A stretch of DNA of 64,000 nucleotides from Clostridia bacterium (GTDB lineage: Bacteria > Bacillota > Clostridia > UMGS1883). Position numbers and translations under genes: made by a program. Below are positions 6,885 to 15,523 of the stretch, one piece after another; positions within the stretch are counted from its first letter, which is position 1, and the number at the start of each line of letters is the position of its first letter. The DNA lies in the NCBI GenBank assembly GCA_017505525.1, contig JAFVPB010000007.1:22075-86074 (forward strand). The letters are read 5' to 3'. The notes below the pieces were generated by a model. The model did no database searches. It saw only the letters and a list, made by a program, of their open reading frames with translations, and was not told the DNA's origin.

Positions 6885-7079
6885 TTATTCTTTCTTATTC
6901 TTGTTAACGCTTTTATCTATGTATTTATCAAGTTCTTTGCGTGGTATTTTCCAGGTTCTCCCTATGCGGAAAGCTCCCAGTTCACCGCTTTTTAAAAGGC
7001 GATATATTGAGTTTTCTCCTATGCCTAAATAATCCATAGCTTTATATGCCGTCAGTACATCGTAATCATTGTTGAACAT
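6885..7079 (-). CDS. excisionase-type helix-turn-helix DNA-binding protein
   Basis: The 64-residue protein is a single MerR-like winged-helix domain of the excisionase family: TAYKAMDYLGIGENSIYRLL, then FRIGRTWKIPRKELDKYID. In integrative elements such proteins bend DNA at the attachment site and steer the integrase toward excision. A GGAGA ribosome binding site precedes the start. No integrase gene follows on either side, which suggests a defective element. It could instead be a stand-alone regulator with the same fold. Confidence 0.85.
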   Translation of the reverse strand: MFNNDYDVLTAYKAMDYLGIGENSIYRLLKSGELGAFRIGRTWKIPRKELDKYIDKSVNKNKKE

Positions 7080-7197
7080 TATGAAAAGTCTCCTTTCGGT
7101 TAGTATAATTAAATGTTATTGTTTTTCAGTTTTATTCAGTTTCAAACACTCTGGAAATATATATTATATCTATGAAAATATATAAGGAGGTAAGATA

Positions 7198-7305
7198 ATG
7201 CTTGTCGCAATGCTCGAAATAGCAATGGAGCTGCTGAATAAAAAGGAAAAAGAATGGTTAGATAGGGGCAAAAAATTAATATTATGTAAAAAAGCAAGGC
7301 CTTGA
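7198..7305 (+). CDS. possible small protein, 35 aa
   Basis: This frame has a very good ribosome binding site (AAGGAGG, 7 bases before ATG). The product begins MLVAMLEIAMELLNKKEKEW and ends in basic residues: one amphipathic helix with a cationic tail. It is divergent from the excisionase-like gene. A 14-bp perfect hairpin (7297-7327) overlaps its stop codon. No family was recognised; it may be a truncated remnant like the neighbouring pseudogenes. Confidence 0.35.
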   Translation: MLVAMLEIAMELLNKKEKEWLDRGKKLILCKKARP

Positions 7306-7327
7306 GATTTCCAAAATCTCAAGGCCT
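7288..7327 (-). terminator. hairpin terminator, minus strand
   Basis: AGGCCTTGAGATTT (7297-7310) pairs perfectly with AAATCTCAAGGCCT (7314-7327). A T run (complement of AAAAAA just below 7294) follows only on the minus strand. It could end leftward transcription coming from the AraC gene region. Confidence 0.6.
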
Positions 7328-7479
7328 CAAGGTGATGACTTATAACATGATCGCGCTTGTATTAGGCAGAGCAAAAAAAGCGTAGAACAATCGCAACAGA
7401 AAGCATTGCACAGAGCGGTAAAAATGTATTTGTAAAATTTGTAACAAGACAAGAACAAAAGCAGAGATACAAGAATACT

Positions 7480-7648
7480 CTATAGGTTTTTCTTTTTGAA
7501 TTCCCTGGGAGTCACACCCGTTATTTTTGAAATTACGATAGAAGGTTGAAAAATCAGTATATCCACAAAGTCCGTAAATGGCGGTTATTTTATAACTGTC
7601 TTTTATATATTCTGTGGCTTTTTTATTCGGCAGATGTTTAGATAACTG
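7480..7648 (-). pseudogene. broken AraC-family regulator, C-terminal fragment
   Basis: The minus strand reads LPNKKATEYIK, then YKITAIYGLCGYTDFSTFYRNF, which is the second helix-turn-helix of an AraC regulator. The conserved ending GVTPREFKKKNL and a stop are present but in another frame, so one base has been gained or two lost in an A run near 7533. Nothing upstream continues the gene. It is a decayed fragment, not a working regulator. Confidence 0.7.
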
Positions 7649-7689
7649 TTAAGGAAATGTCCAGTAATGGTTGTCTTTTTTATTGTTAA

Positions 7690-7898
7690 GTAATCGTTGT
7701 TGGTAATTCATGTATCAACTTAGGTGAACTTACTACAAATAAGGGATTTTTAATTAAAACAGATGAAAATGGAATTACTGTTTACGGTCATGATGTGCGC
7801 GGAATTAGACAGGGTGTTTTTATATAGAGGATTTGATGACGTTTGAGCATGCCTATGTGAGTTCTCCAAAGCGATTGAGAAATGTAGTGACTTTTTAA
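7690..7898 (+). pseudogene. broken glycosidase-associated domain (GH20/DUF4838-type N-terminal domain)
   Basis: The plus strand reads GFLIKTDENGITVYG, then HDVRGIRQGVF, a one-base frameshift near 7815-7825, and then YIEDLMTFEHAYVSSPKR. The pattern G-F-x-I-K-T-x-x-N-G-I-x-x-x-G-x-x-x-R-G-x-x-x-G-V matches residues about 80-105 of the intact DUF4838 protein at 57921-59672. Both ends of the original gene are missing. It shows that a related glycan gene once stood here. Confidence 0.65.
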
Positions 7899-7978
7899 TC
7901 AGTCATCAGTCAGCCAGAACAAAAAATGTTGAGATACTCACAAGAATACTCCATTTAATAAGTTTATCGACTCCTTGT

Positions 7979-8722
7979 TTATTTAAACACACGATTATAT
8001 ACCTCGTAAAAAAACGACATATTATTAAACCCTGCTACATACGCTGCTTCGCTGATTGAAAACTCTTCCGAATCGACCATATTCTTAACCTGATAAATGC
8101 GGATAAGATTTCGATATTCTACTGGGGAAGTTCCCGTATACTCCCTGAAAAGCTTACGGAAATTGGATTCAGACATATTGCACATATCTGCATAATAACT
8201 AACCTTGTGATTTTCGAAATAATGCTTTTTTATATCCACAATAGCAGGGAGTATTTTAGAATATTTATTTGCCGAAGATGTATCTGGCTTTTCAAGAATA
8301 TATAGAAGATCGTATATTCTGGCATAAATGAAAGTCGGATTTTGAATATCAACCCCTGAAATGGCGTATAATTGTTGTGATTGCTTTGGCACCTTTCTTA
8401 AAACAGGTTTTTTTAGATGGTCTGGAGTTTTATCTTCGGGAATATCAAACAAAAAAATGCTTATAGTTGTATTATCTTCAAGATAGGTGGCATTATAAGG
8501 AGTTTTTTGGGGTATATACAAAAGTTGTCCCTTATTAACAACAACTTTTTCTTCTGAATCAAAAAAGTTATACATCATCGACCCGTTTTCAACAATTACC
8601 ACACAATGAACATCCTTACCGTATTTATAAGGAAATTCAAAATCCTTATTACGGACTACTTTTGTATATCCAATATTCCCTATAGCATAACCAAGATTCC
8701 CGAAATTTTGTACAAGCTTCAT
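7979..8722 (-). CDS. AraC-family transcriptional regulator (C-terminus slightly truncated)
   Basis: The 247-residue protein has an N-terminal cupin-like sensor part (about 20-110) and two helix-turn-helix motifs (YYADMCNMSESNFRKLFREY and ISEAAYVAGFNNMSFFYEVY). It is divergent from uxaC with 120 bases between them, so it probably senses a uronate or oligosaccharide and controls the glucuronate operon. The protein stops right after NRVFK. AraC proteins normally continue about 10 residues with a G-x-(S/T)-P-x-x-Y/F motif, which is missing here. The region beyond is the pseudogene graveyard, so a deletion may have clipped the end. DNA binding may still work, because both recognition helices are present. 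Confidence 0.88.
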   Translation of the reverse strand: MKLVQNFGNLGYAIGNIGYTKVVRNKDFEFPYKYGKDVHCVVIVENGSMMYNFFDSEEKVVVNKGQLLYIPQKTPYNATYLEDNTTISIFLFDIPEDKTPDHLKKPVLRKVPKQSQQLYAISGVDIQNPTFIYARIYDLLYILEKPDTSSANKYSKILPAIVDIKKHYFENHKVSYYADMCNMSESNFRKLFREYTGTSPVEYRNLIRIYQVKNMVDSEEFSISEAAYVAGFNNMSFFYEVYNRVFK

Positions 8723-8773
8723 ACCATCACTCCATTATTAATCGAATACCATACAAATATGTTAGTTAGTGGA

Positions 8774-8802
8774 TTGTTATATTGTTTATTGAATTATATA
8801 CT
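8774..8802 (+). promoter_or_regulatory. promoter of the uxaC operon
   Basis: TTGTTA (8774-8779), a 17-base spacer, then TATACT (8797-8802), 40 bases before uxaC. The weak -35 box fits a promoter that needs an activator such as the divergent AraC protein. Confidence 0.65.
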
Positions 8803-8842
8803 AAAAGCATAGAAGAGTCAATATTAAATATAGGAGTAATAT

Positions 8843-10177
8843 ATGAAAGATAGCTTTTTAATCAACAACTCATACGGCAAAAGTCTATACAGTAAAATTA
8901 AAGATTTGTCAATAATCGATTACCATAACCACTTATCGCTTGAAGCCTTGAAAAAAAACACGGCTTTTACCGATATATATGATTTGTGGATTGCACCTGA
9001 TCCATACAAGCACCGCGCAATGAGAATGTGCGGTGTGGAAGAAAAATATATTACTGGCAATGCAGATTGTCGTGATAAATTTTTAAAATGGTGTGAAACA
9101 CTTCCAAAGCTAGTTGGAGGGCCGCTTTATCATTGGAGTAGGATGGAAATTGAGTTTCTTCTGGGCAGCGAAGATTTTTCGTGGAATGATGATGATCTTT
9201 ACGAGCGCCTGAATACACATCTTCAAAAAAACAATGTAACCCCCAGAAGCTTGCTTAATAAATTCAATGTTCAGTTCAACTGCCCTTGTGCATCCTTGAT
9301 TGACGATATTTCCTTCTGCACAGAGAATCCCTCCCTTGCTCCATCTTTGCGTGGTGATGATATTGTTTGTCCGTCTTTGGATTTTATAAATAAGCTTGAA
9401 AGAATCACAAACATAAAAATATCAGACCTTGCATCTTTTGAAAAAGCAGTTCAGGCACGGCTTAATGATTTCTACAAAATTGGCTGCCGTTTCACCGACC
9501 ACGCACTTGACAACGGTTTTACATATTTTGAAGATGATGGTTTAAATAATACAAGATTTATAAATCTGCTTTCAGGAAAAATCATTCATAACGACATGGA
9601 GCGTCTTTCTTCCCATATACTAGTAAAGCTTGCTGAAAACTACTCCCGCGTGGGATTTGTGATGCAGTTGCATATCGGTGCTCAGCGGGCAACAAGCACA
9701 CGCCTCAGAGATGTTGCCGGCAAAGCTGGTGGCTATGCCGCAATCGGAAACAGCGTGGATATTAATTCCCTTACTAAATTTCTTGATGATGTGGATTTGT
9801 CCTACAAGCTTCCAAAAATTGTACTTTTCACACTTAACCCTTCCGATAATGCTATGATTTCTGTTCTTGCAGGTTCCTACTCACAAGACGGCGTAAAAGG
9901 ACTTATTACCCAGGGGCCCGCATGGTGGTGGTGCGACCATAAACAAGGAATTGAAAATATGCTTGAAAACTGGAGTTCTTTTGGAGTATTTTCGAATTTT
10001 ATTGGTATGACAACTGATTCAAGAAGCTTTCTTTCTTTTGTGCGTCACGATTATTTCAGGCGGATTCTTTGCAACTGGCTTGGAGAAAAGAAAGAAAAAG
10101 GAGAAATATTTGAAAATGAAAAAGAACTTTATTTAATCGCAGAAAAAATATGCTATATTAATGCAAAGGAGATATAA
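8843..10177 (+). CDS. uxaC: glucuronate isomerase (uronate isomerase)
   Basis: UxaC (EC 5.3.1.12) converts D-glucuronate to D-fructuronate and D-galacturonate to D-tagaturonate in the cytoplasm, the first step of uronate catabolism. The 444-residue length fits the PF02614 family. Diagnostic segments are IIDYHNHLS (metal-binding HNH, about residues 27-35), DLWIAPDPYKHRAMR, MQLHIGAQRATSTR (about 274-287) and the C-terminal GMTTDSRSFLSFVRHDYFRR. The start has an AGGAG site. It is the first gene of a run with uxuB and uxuA in pathway order, at spacings of a few bases. Confidence 0.96.
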   Translation: MKDSFLINNSYGKSLYSKIKDLSIIDYHNHLSLEALKKNTAFTDIYDLWIAPDPYKHRAMRMCGVEEKYITGNADCRDKFLKWCETLPKLVGGPLYHWSRMEIEFLLGSEDFSWNDDDLYERLNTHLQKNNVTPRSLLNKFNVQFNCPCASLIDDISFCTENPSLAPSLRGDDIVCPSLDFINKLERITNIKISDLASFEKAVQARLNDFYKIGCRFTDHALDNGFTYFEDDGLNNTRFINLLSGKIIHNDMERLSSHILVKLAENYSRVGFVMQLHIGAQRATSTRLRDVAGKAGGYAAIGNSVDINSLTKFLDDVDLSYKLPKIVLFTLNPSDNAMISVLAGSYSQDGVKGLITQGPAWWWCDHKQGIENMLENWSSFGVFSNFIGMTTDSRSFLSFVRHDYFRRILCNWLGEKKEKGEIFENEKELYLIAEKICYINAKEI

Positions 10178-10179
10178 AG

Positions 10180-11022
10180 ATGGATTTCACAAATAAGGTT
10201 GCTGTTGTTACAGGAGCTGGCGGAACGCTTTGCTCTCAAATTGCAAAAGACCTTGCCTCTTACGGAGCAAAGGTGGTTCTTGTAGGAAGAACAGAGGAAA
10301 AGCTTTTAAAGGTATATGATGAAATAACTTCCCTTGGCGGAAAGGCGATGGCTTTCCCATGCGACGTTACAGATACTGCTTCTGTTGAAAAGCTTGCTCT
10401 TGCAGTTAAAGAAACTTTCGGCAACTGCGATATGCTCATTAACGGTGCAGGCGGCAACAACATAAAAGCAATGCCTACAATCACCAAATTTGACAAACGC
10501 GAGCTGACAAATGATCTTCCCGAGGGAGAAAGAGGTCTGTATGACATTGACCTTGCTGCGTTCAGAAGCGTTCTTGATATAAACACAATGGGAACAGTTA
10601 TTCCTACTATGACATTTGCAAAGCAAATGATTGAAAACGGAGGCGGAAGCATTATCAACTTTGCTTCTATGAATAGCTACTGCCCCCTCACAAGATGCTT
10701 TGCCTATGCAATGAGCAAGGCAGCTATAACAAATCTCACTCAATCGTTTGCAGCATATTATGCACCTGCAAATATTCGTATCAACGCGATTGCTCCGGGA
10801 TTTATGGTAAACGAGAGAAGTAAAAACTACCTTGGAACAGTTGAAGACGGGCTTACCGCAAGAGGTACTGCCGTCATTACACACACTCCTATGGGAAGAT
10901 TTGGAGAAGCATCCGATTTATCGGGTTGTGTAAAATGGCTTCTTGATACTGATGCGTCGGCATTTGTAACAGGCACCACTATCCCAGTTGACGGTGGATT
11001 TCTGACGTTAGGCGGTGTATAA
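10180..11022 (+). CDS. uxuB: D-mannonate oxidoreductase / fructuronate reductase, SDR type
   Basis: This 280-residue short-chain dehydrogenase has the nucleotide-binding motif TGAGGTLCSQIA (about 12-23), the NGAGGNN segment, and the catalytic Ser/Tyr/Lys (NFASMNSY, then YAMSK). The C-terminal PVDGGFLTLGGV is typical of the SDR-type mannonate oxidoreductases found in Bacillus (UxuB) and Thermotoga. It reduces D-fructuronate to D-mannonate with NAD(P)H. The assignment rests on its place 2 bases after uxaC and overlapping or abutting uxuA, as well as on sequence. It does not resemble the unrelated enterobacterial UxuB. Confidence 0.9.
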   Translation: MDFTNKVAVVTGAGGTLCSQIAKDLASYGAKVVLVGRTEEKLLKVYDEITSLGGKAMAFPCDVTDTASVEKLALAVKETFGNCDMLINGAGGNNIKAMPTITKFDKRELTNDLPEGERGLYDIDLAAFRSVLDINTMGTVIPTMTFAKQMIENGGGSIINFASMNSYCPLTRCFAYAMSKAAITNLTQSFAAYYAPANIRINAIAPGFMVNERSKNYLGTVEDGLTARGTAVITHTPMGRFGEASDLSGCVKWLLDTDASAFVTGTTIPVDGGFLTLGGV

Positions 11023-11023
11023 T

Positions 11024-11965
11024 ATGATACTGACCGATTATTTTCGCAGCAAAAAGGATTTAACGTGGGATATAGCAAAACAGTGCGGTGTGGAAAAAGG
11101 AGTTATCCGTCTTCCCGAAGACAATAATTTCGATTTAACAGACAAATCACACTGGCAAACAGTATACGATAATTTTATAAACTACGGAATAAAACCAATA
11201 ATAATTGAGCCTATGCCAAACGAAGTGCACGACCATATAAAAGCGGGCGACGAAATGCGTGATGAATGCGTTGAAAAGGTTATTAAAATGCTTCCTATAA
11301 TGCGCCATTTCGGGATTGATACAATATGCTTTAACTGGATGGCTCATATCGGTTGGCTACGCACATCAAGCGATTATCCCGAGCGAGGAGGCGCTACTGT
11401 AACAGGCTTTGAAAAAAAAGATTTTAAGCCTGACGACAAGGCAATTACTCACGAAGAACTTTGGAATAACTACGAATATTTTTTAAAAGCAATAATTCCT
11501 GAGGCTGAAAAAAATGAAATCAAGCTTGCTCTCCACCCCGATGACCCGCCGCTTCCTTATCTTGGAAATGTGGGCAGAATTATGACAAGCTATGAAAGCA
11601 TAAAAAAAGCAATTTACAACATTTGCCCAAGCGATATGCTTGGTGTTACAATGTGCCAGGCAACTTTCTATATTATGGGAGAGAAGCTTGAAAAAATCAT
11701 TCCCGAGCTTCGCGATAAAATTTTCTTTATACATTTCAGAAATATAAAAGGAACAATAGAAAGCTTTCGTGAAACCTTTCACGACAATGGGGCTCTTGAT
11801 ATGGCGCATCTTATGAAGCTATACAAAGAGCTTCAAATAGATGTTCCCATACGTGTTGACCACGTTCCCACAATGAAGGATGAAAATACTGATATGGCTG
11901 GCTATGCCGCACTTGGCAGGTATTTTGCAATCGGTTACTTAAAAGGTCTTATTGAATGTTGTTAA
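11024..11965 (+). CDS. uxuA: mannonate dehydratase
   Basis: UxuA (EC 4.2.1.8) dehydrates D-mannonate to 2-keto-3-deoxygluconate (KDG). Family segments are FNWMAHIGWLR, the metal-site stretch LALHPDDPPLP, FIHFRN and RVDHVPTM. At about 313 residues it is somewhat shorter than the common form of about 350. ATG at 11024 is used because AGGCGG sits 6-9 bases upstream; an in-frame GTG at 11015 would overlap uxuB by 8 bases. With the two genes before it, this completes the glucuronate-to-KDG route. No KDG kinase or KDPG aldolase is in the window. Confidence 0.94.
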   Translation: MILTDYFRSKKDLTWDIAKQCGVEKGVIRLPEDNNFDLTDKSHWQTVYDNFINYGIKPIIIEPMPNEVHDHIKAGDEMRDECVEKVIKMLPIMRHFGIDTICFNWMAHIGWLRTSSDYPERGGATVTGFEKKDFKPDDKAITHEELWNNYEYFLKAIIPEAEKNEIKLALHPDDPPLPYLGNVGRIMTSYESIKKAIYNICPSDMLGVTMCQATFYIMGEKLEKIIPELRDKIFFIHFRNIKGTIESFRETFHDNGALDMAHLMKLYKELQIDVPIRVDHVPTMKDENTDMAGYAALGRYFAIGYLKGLIECC

Positions 11966-12016
11966 AAATAGGATATTCATATGAAATTTATAAAAAGATA
12001 GAAATGAGGTAATTTT

Positions 12017-13000
12017 ATGAAAGACAAACTGGTAGCATTTATGCTTTATCTGGGAGAAAATCAATGGGACGACTCTCCTATCCGTATAAATGCTCGCGGA
12101 AGCCGCTATCAGCCTAAGCTCACTACCGATAGAAAAGTATGGAGAGAGATTACTGATTTTGCAGTGGAGCAAGGATTTAATGCCATCCAAATTCCCACAG
12201 TTGACGGCGTAAAGTATAAATCTCATCCCGAAATCGCTATTGATGGCGCATGGGAGGTTGAAGAACTCCGCGAGGAACTTTGTCGTCTTCGCGAGATAGG
12301 TCTTACTCCTATTCCCGAACTCAATTTTTCAACAGGACACGATATATGGCTCGGGGAATATTCAAGAATGGTATCAACGCCTATTTACTATGAGGTTGTG
12401 CGCGACTTAATTCACGAGAACATTGAAATATTTGACACTCCCGAATTTTTTATGATGGATCAGGATGAAGAGACTCACATTGTTCAAAGAAGAATGGACT
12501 TTGTTTGTTTCCGCCAGAACGACTTATTGTGGCATGATATTGAGTTTATGCATAACTGCATGAGAGAAAAAGGGGTTCGTCCGATAATGGCAGTTGATTT
12601 GTTTGCCAACCACAAGGAAGATTTCTTAAAACACGTAAAAAAAGATGTTGTCATAATGCCGTGGTATTATCTGACACTTCAGGAAGATGCCAAGGAGAAG
12701 CTTCCCAAACTTAATGACCCTGCCGATTGGGAAAACTACAACAAATTTTTGATTTCTAAAATAGAAAGCTATTCAGAGCTTCCCAAACTTGGTTATGACG
12801 TTTTTCCAATGGTTTCAGATTGTTACAAGGACTTTGGCATAGACCACTCAATAAAGCATATTGCAAATGATGTTCCTGAAGATAAGCTTCTGGGAGTTAC
12901 CGTTGCACCATGGTTTGGTTGCACCACCGAGGAACATAAATATGCTATTATGGATTCACTTGTTTCAACTCAGGAAGCAATAAACAAACATTGGAAATAA
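12017..13000 (+). CDS. uncharacterised TIM-barrel-like protein, paralog 1
   Basis: The 327-residue protein has no recognised function. It shares long identical blocks with the next gene: YKSHPE, GAWEVEEL, then RLRE, LNFS, YSRMVST, FDTPE, WHD and GVRP. Alternating strand and helix segments with conserved His, Glu and Asp near strand ends (FMMDQDEE, WHDIEF) suggest a TIM-barrel enzyme. Possible roles are an isomerase, an epimerase or a glycosidase of the GH-A kind. There is no signal peptide. It sits in the glucuronate operon 51 bases after uxuA and before a GH39, so a sugar or uronate oligomer is a likely substrate. Similar proteins are often labelled only as hypothetical. Confidence 0.7.
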   Translation: MKDKLVAFMLYLGENQWDDSPIRINARGSRYQPKLTTDRKVWREITDFAVEQGFNAIQIPTVDGVKYKSHPEIAIDGAWEVEELREELCRLREIGLTPIPELNFSTGHDIWLGEYSRMVSTPIYYEVVRDLIHENIEIFDTPEFFMMDQDEETHIVQRRMDFVCFRQNDLLWHDIEFMHNCMREKGVRPIMAVDLFANHKEDFLKHVKKDVVIMPWYYLTLQEDAKEKLPKLNDPADWENYNKFLISKIESYSELPKLGYDVFPMVSDCYKDFGIDHSIKHIANDVPEDKLLGVTVAPWFGCTTEEHKYAIMDSLVSTQEAINKHWK

Positions 13001-13024
13001 AATAATAAGGGAGGGTATATTTTA

Positions 13025-14029
13025 ATGGTTAATAACTATATGTTTCACTTATATCTTGGCGATAATGTTGCAGACGACTCTGTAAACAGCTTGAATGTAC
13101 ATGGAAGAAATTTTTCCACAAAGCTCAATACCGATAAATCTGTGTGGGATGAAATCGTTGATAAAGCGGCTGAGTTTGGGTTTAACAGCATCCTTATTGA
13201 ACTTGCAGACGGTGTGCGCTACAAATCACATCCCGAACTTGCAGTTGAGGGTGCATGGGAAGTTGAAGAATTAAAAGCAGAACTTCAGCGCCTTCGCGAA
13301 AAAGGAATCACCCCCTATCCCAAGCTGAATTTTTCGGCGGCACACGATGCATGGTTTGGCATATATTCAAGAATGGTTTCTACCCGATATTATTATGCCG
13401 CTGCAAAAGAACTCATCAATGAGGTTATTGATATTTTTGATACACCTGAAATGTTTAACTTTGGCTTTGACGATGAAAACCGCTGGTATCAGGCTCGCTA
13501 CGACTTTATCTGCTATCGTCAATGTGAATTATACTGGCACGATTATCGTTTCTTTATCGACACAATAAGAGAAAGAGGAGTTCGTCCCTGGGTGTTTGTT
13601 GATCCTTATATTGTTGACAGCGAAAGATTCCTTGAAGAAACCGACAAGGATGTTGTAATAAGCCCCAACTATTATCGTTCAAGCATATACGAAGACAATA
13701 CTACAAAACAGCCTCTTGGAAATGAAGACGCTATGAAAAATCTTGCAAGCTTCAAAGAGCTTCCCGAATTGGGTTACGAAATTATACCTTTTTGTTCAAC
13801 CTATATTCATCAATTCAATATAAAGCAGACTGTTAAATATGTTAACGAGGATATTCCTAACGATAAGGTTAAAGCAATTCTTGTTTCTGCGCTTCAGCGC
13901 ACAGTAAAGCAAAAGAAATTTAAGCACTTTGATGTCTTAAATTTAACAAAATTCGCAAGAAACTCTCTTGGTAATGGAGAAATTCTCGGATATAGGAGGA
14001 AATCAGACTATGGCAAAAAGCTACGTTAA
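13025..14029 (+). CDS. uncharacterised TIM-barrel-like protein, paralog 2
   Basis: The 334-residue protein is a tandem paralog of the preceding gene, clearly similar over its full length but diverged. Shared blocks include YKSHPELAVEGAWEVEEL, ITPYPKLNFS, YSRMVST and the (F/Y)RQ-x-(D/E)-L-x-WHD segment. GGGAGGG precedes the start. The last 20 bases overlap the beginning of the GH39 gene, so translation is probably coupled. Keeping two diverged copies side by side suggests a heterodimer or two related substrates. Confidence 0.7.
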   Translation: MVNNYMFHLYLGDNVADDSVNSLNVHGRNFSTKLNTDKSVWDEIVDKAAEFGFNSILIELADGVRYKSHPELAVEGAWEVEELKAELQRLREKGITPYPKLNFSAAHDAWFGIYSRMVSTRYYYAAAKELINEVIDIFDTPEMFNFGFDDENRWYQARYDFICYRQCELYWHDYRFFIDTIRERGVRPWVFVDPYIVDSERFLEETDKDVVISPNYYRSSIYEDNTTKQPLGNEDAMKNLASFKELPELGYEIIPFCSTYIHQFNIKQTVKYVNEDIPNDKVKAILVSALQRTVKQKKFKHFDVLNLTKFARNSLGNGEILGYRRKSDYGKKLR

Positions 14030-15515
14030 TGCAAATATAATTATCAAAAAGCAAAAGAATTTCTGGAACAACTTTCTTTTTCACCCCACAGACGGAGTAG
14101 AGGATGACTGGGGCTACGAAATACTAAAACAAATTTCCAAAGACAAAGCATCAAACAGGGTAAGAATCTATTCTATGTTCGAGGACATCGTTTCAATAGA
14201 TGAAATCGGAAAGCTATGCTATGATTTCACCTTGAACGACATCAGGATCGACAGATTACTTGAATTCGGCTTTATACCTCTTATTGCCTATTGCGGTATT
14301 CCTGAATGTATTGCCAAGGATCCTGAAATGAACAATACAAATTCACACGGTTGGCTGCGTTATAAAGGCAAAAAATTTATAACTTCCATGCCAAAGGACA
14401 TCGCCCTTTGGGAAGAAATCTGTTATGAATACACAAAGCATATTGTAGAAAAATATGGTATGGAAGAGGTTTCAAAATGGTATTTCACCTGCCTTAATGA
14501 GCCCGACTCGCCCGGTTATTTTTTACCTTATGAAGAAAACGAGGTTAAAAGAGCTTCATATAATAAGATGTATGACGCCTTTGCAAGAGGGGTAAACAGA
14601 GTCAGCAGCGATTTAAAGATTGGTGGCCCCACTGTTTCAGGTGAGGAAGATATTGGTCTTCTTGAGGCTTTCCTTAAGCATATAAAAGAAAGTAACACAA
14701 GGCTAAGCTTTGTCTCAGTACATGCTTATGGAACTACACCGTGGGAAATTCGTGATGGAAGCAGACCTTTCACCATTCAAAATCATTTCGACCGCATTCA
14801 CGTATATCGTGATGTAATAAACAAGTACTATCCCAATGGGATAGAATTTGTGGTTGACGAGTGGGGTGCTTGCACTAACGGTTATAGTCAGAAATCTGAA
14901 TATCCCGAGCTTAATTTCCGCGAAACTCCGCAGTTTGCGGCATATTTTGCAAATATGATAGCTCAGTATATTTACAAAGAATCACTTATTCCAAGCATTT
15001 TAATGATTTGCCTTTCAGGCCAGCACACTATGAAAGCAGAGTTTGAAGGATTCAGAAATTTCTTTTCTCTTAATTTTATCAGAAAACCGATATATAACGC
15101 CTATATATTAATGAATAAGCTTCACGAAAATATTCTGGAATCGCAGACCGACATTGAAAACCTTACCTTGATTCCCACAAAAGCCGAGGATGATTCTCTT
15201 GCTGTTATTCTTTCCCATGCATCAGAAGATTTCAAGGATGATATGCCCACTATAAACGATACTCTTGTTATAGATGGAGTTAATGGTGACAAGAAAATCA
15301 CTGTGTGGACTATTGACGACAACAACACTTTCCCTTACGGTGAAATGCTTAAGAAAGGCTACTGCGAGCCTCTTACAAAAGAACAGATTGAGTATTTAAA
15401 GGATGTTTCAATGCTCAAACCAAAAACATATACCGCAAAAGCTTCAGGCAAGCTTTCAGTTGATATTGAACTTGCGGGAAATGGAATAATTCTTGTTGAA
15501 GTTACCAACTCCTGA
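14010..15515 (+). CDS. GH39-family glycosidase (beta-xylosidase / iduronidase-like)
   Basis: This 501-residue clan GH-A enzyme has the acid/base glutamate in CLNEPD (E164) and the probable nucleophile in VVDEWGACTNG (E284), both at the expected strand ends. A C-terminal beta-sandwich (about 380-501) follows, as in GH39. There is no signal peptide, so it works on imported oligosaccharides. GH39 members remove beta-xylose or alpha-iduronate; next to uxaC-uxuB-uxuA, a uronic-acid-containing side chain is plausible. ATG at 14010 is chosen for its AGGAGGA site; an upstream methionine at 13968 lies inside the previous gene and lacks one. Confidence 0.85.
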   Translation: MAKSYVNANIIIKKQKNFWNNFLFHPTDGVEDDWGYEILKQISKDKASNRVRIYSMFEDIVSIDEIGKLCYDFTLNDIRIDRLLEFGFIPLIAYCGIPECIAKDPEMNNTNSHGWLRYKGKKFITSMPKDIALWEEICYEYTKHIVEKYGMEEVSKWYFTCLNEPDSPGYFLPYEENEVKRASYNKMYDAFARGVNRVSSDLKIGGPTVSGEEDIGLLEAFLKHIKESNTRLSFVSVHAYGTTPWEIRDGSRPFTIQNHFDRIHVYRDVINKYYPNGIEFVVDEWGACTNGYSQKSEYPELNFRETPQFAAYFANMIAQYIYKESLIPSILMICLSGQHTMKAEFEGFRNFFSLNFIRKPIYNAYILMNKLHENILESQTDIENLTLIPTKAEDDSLAVILSHASEDFKDDMPTINDTLVIDGVNGDKKITVWTIDDNNTFPYGEMLKKGYCEPLTKEQIEYLKDVSMLKPKTYTAKASGKLSVDIELAGNGIILVEVTNS

Positions 15516-15523
15516 AGGAAAGG

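Noticed and set aside
1854..8000. Search for a second copy of the tRNA-Glu 3' end as attR
   Set aside because: No copy of CCCCGTGGGGTCACCA was seen between the tRNA and the AraC gene; the element boundary on the right remains unknown.
13025..14029. Frameshift suspected at the end of TIM-barrel paralog 2
   Set aside because: Its tail differs from paralog 1, but no alternative frame restores similarity and the length matches, so it is taken as a natural end that overlaps GH39.
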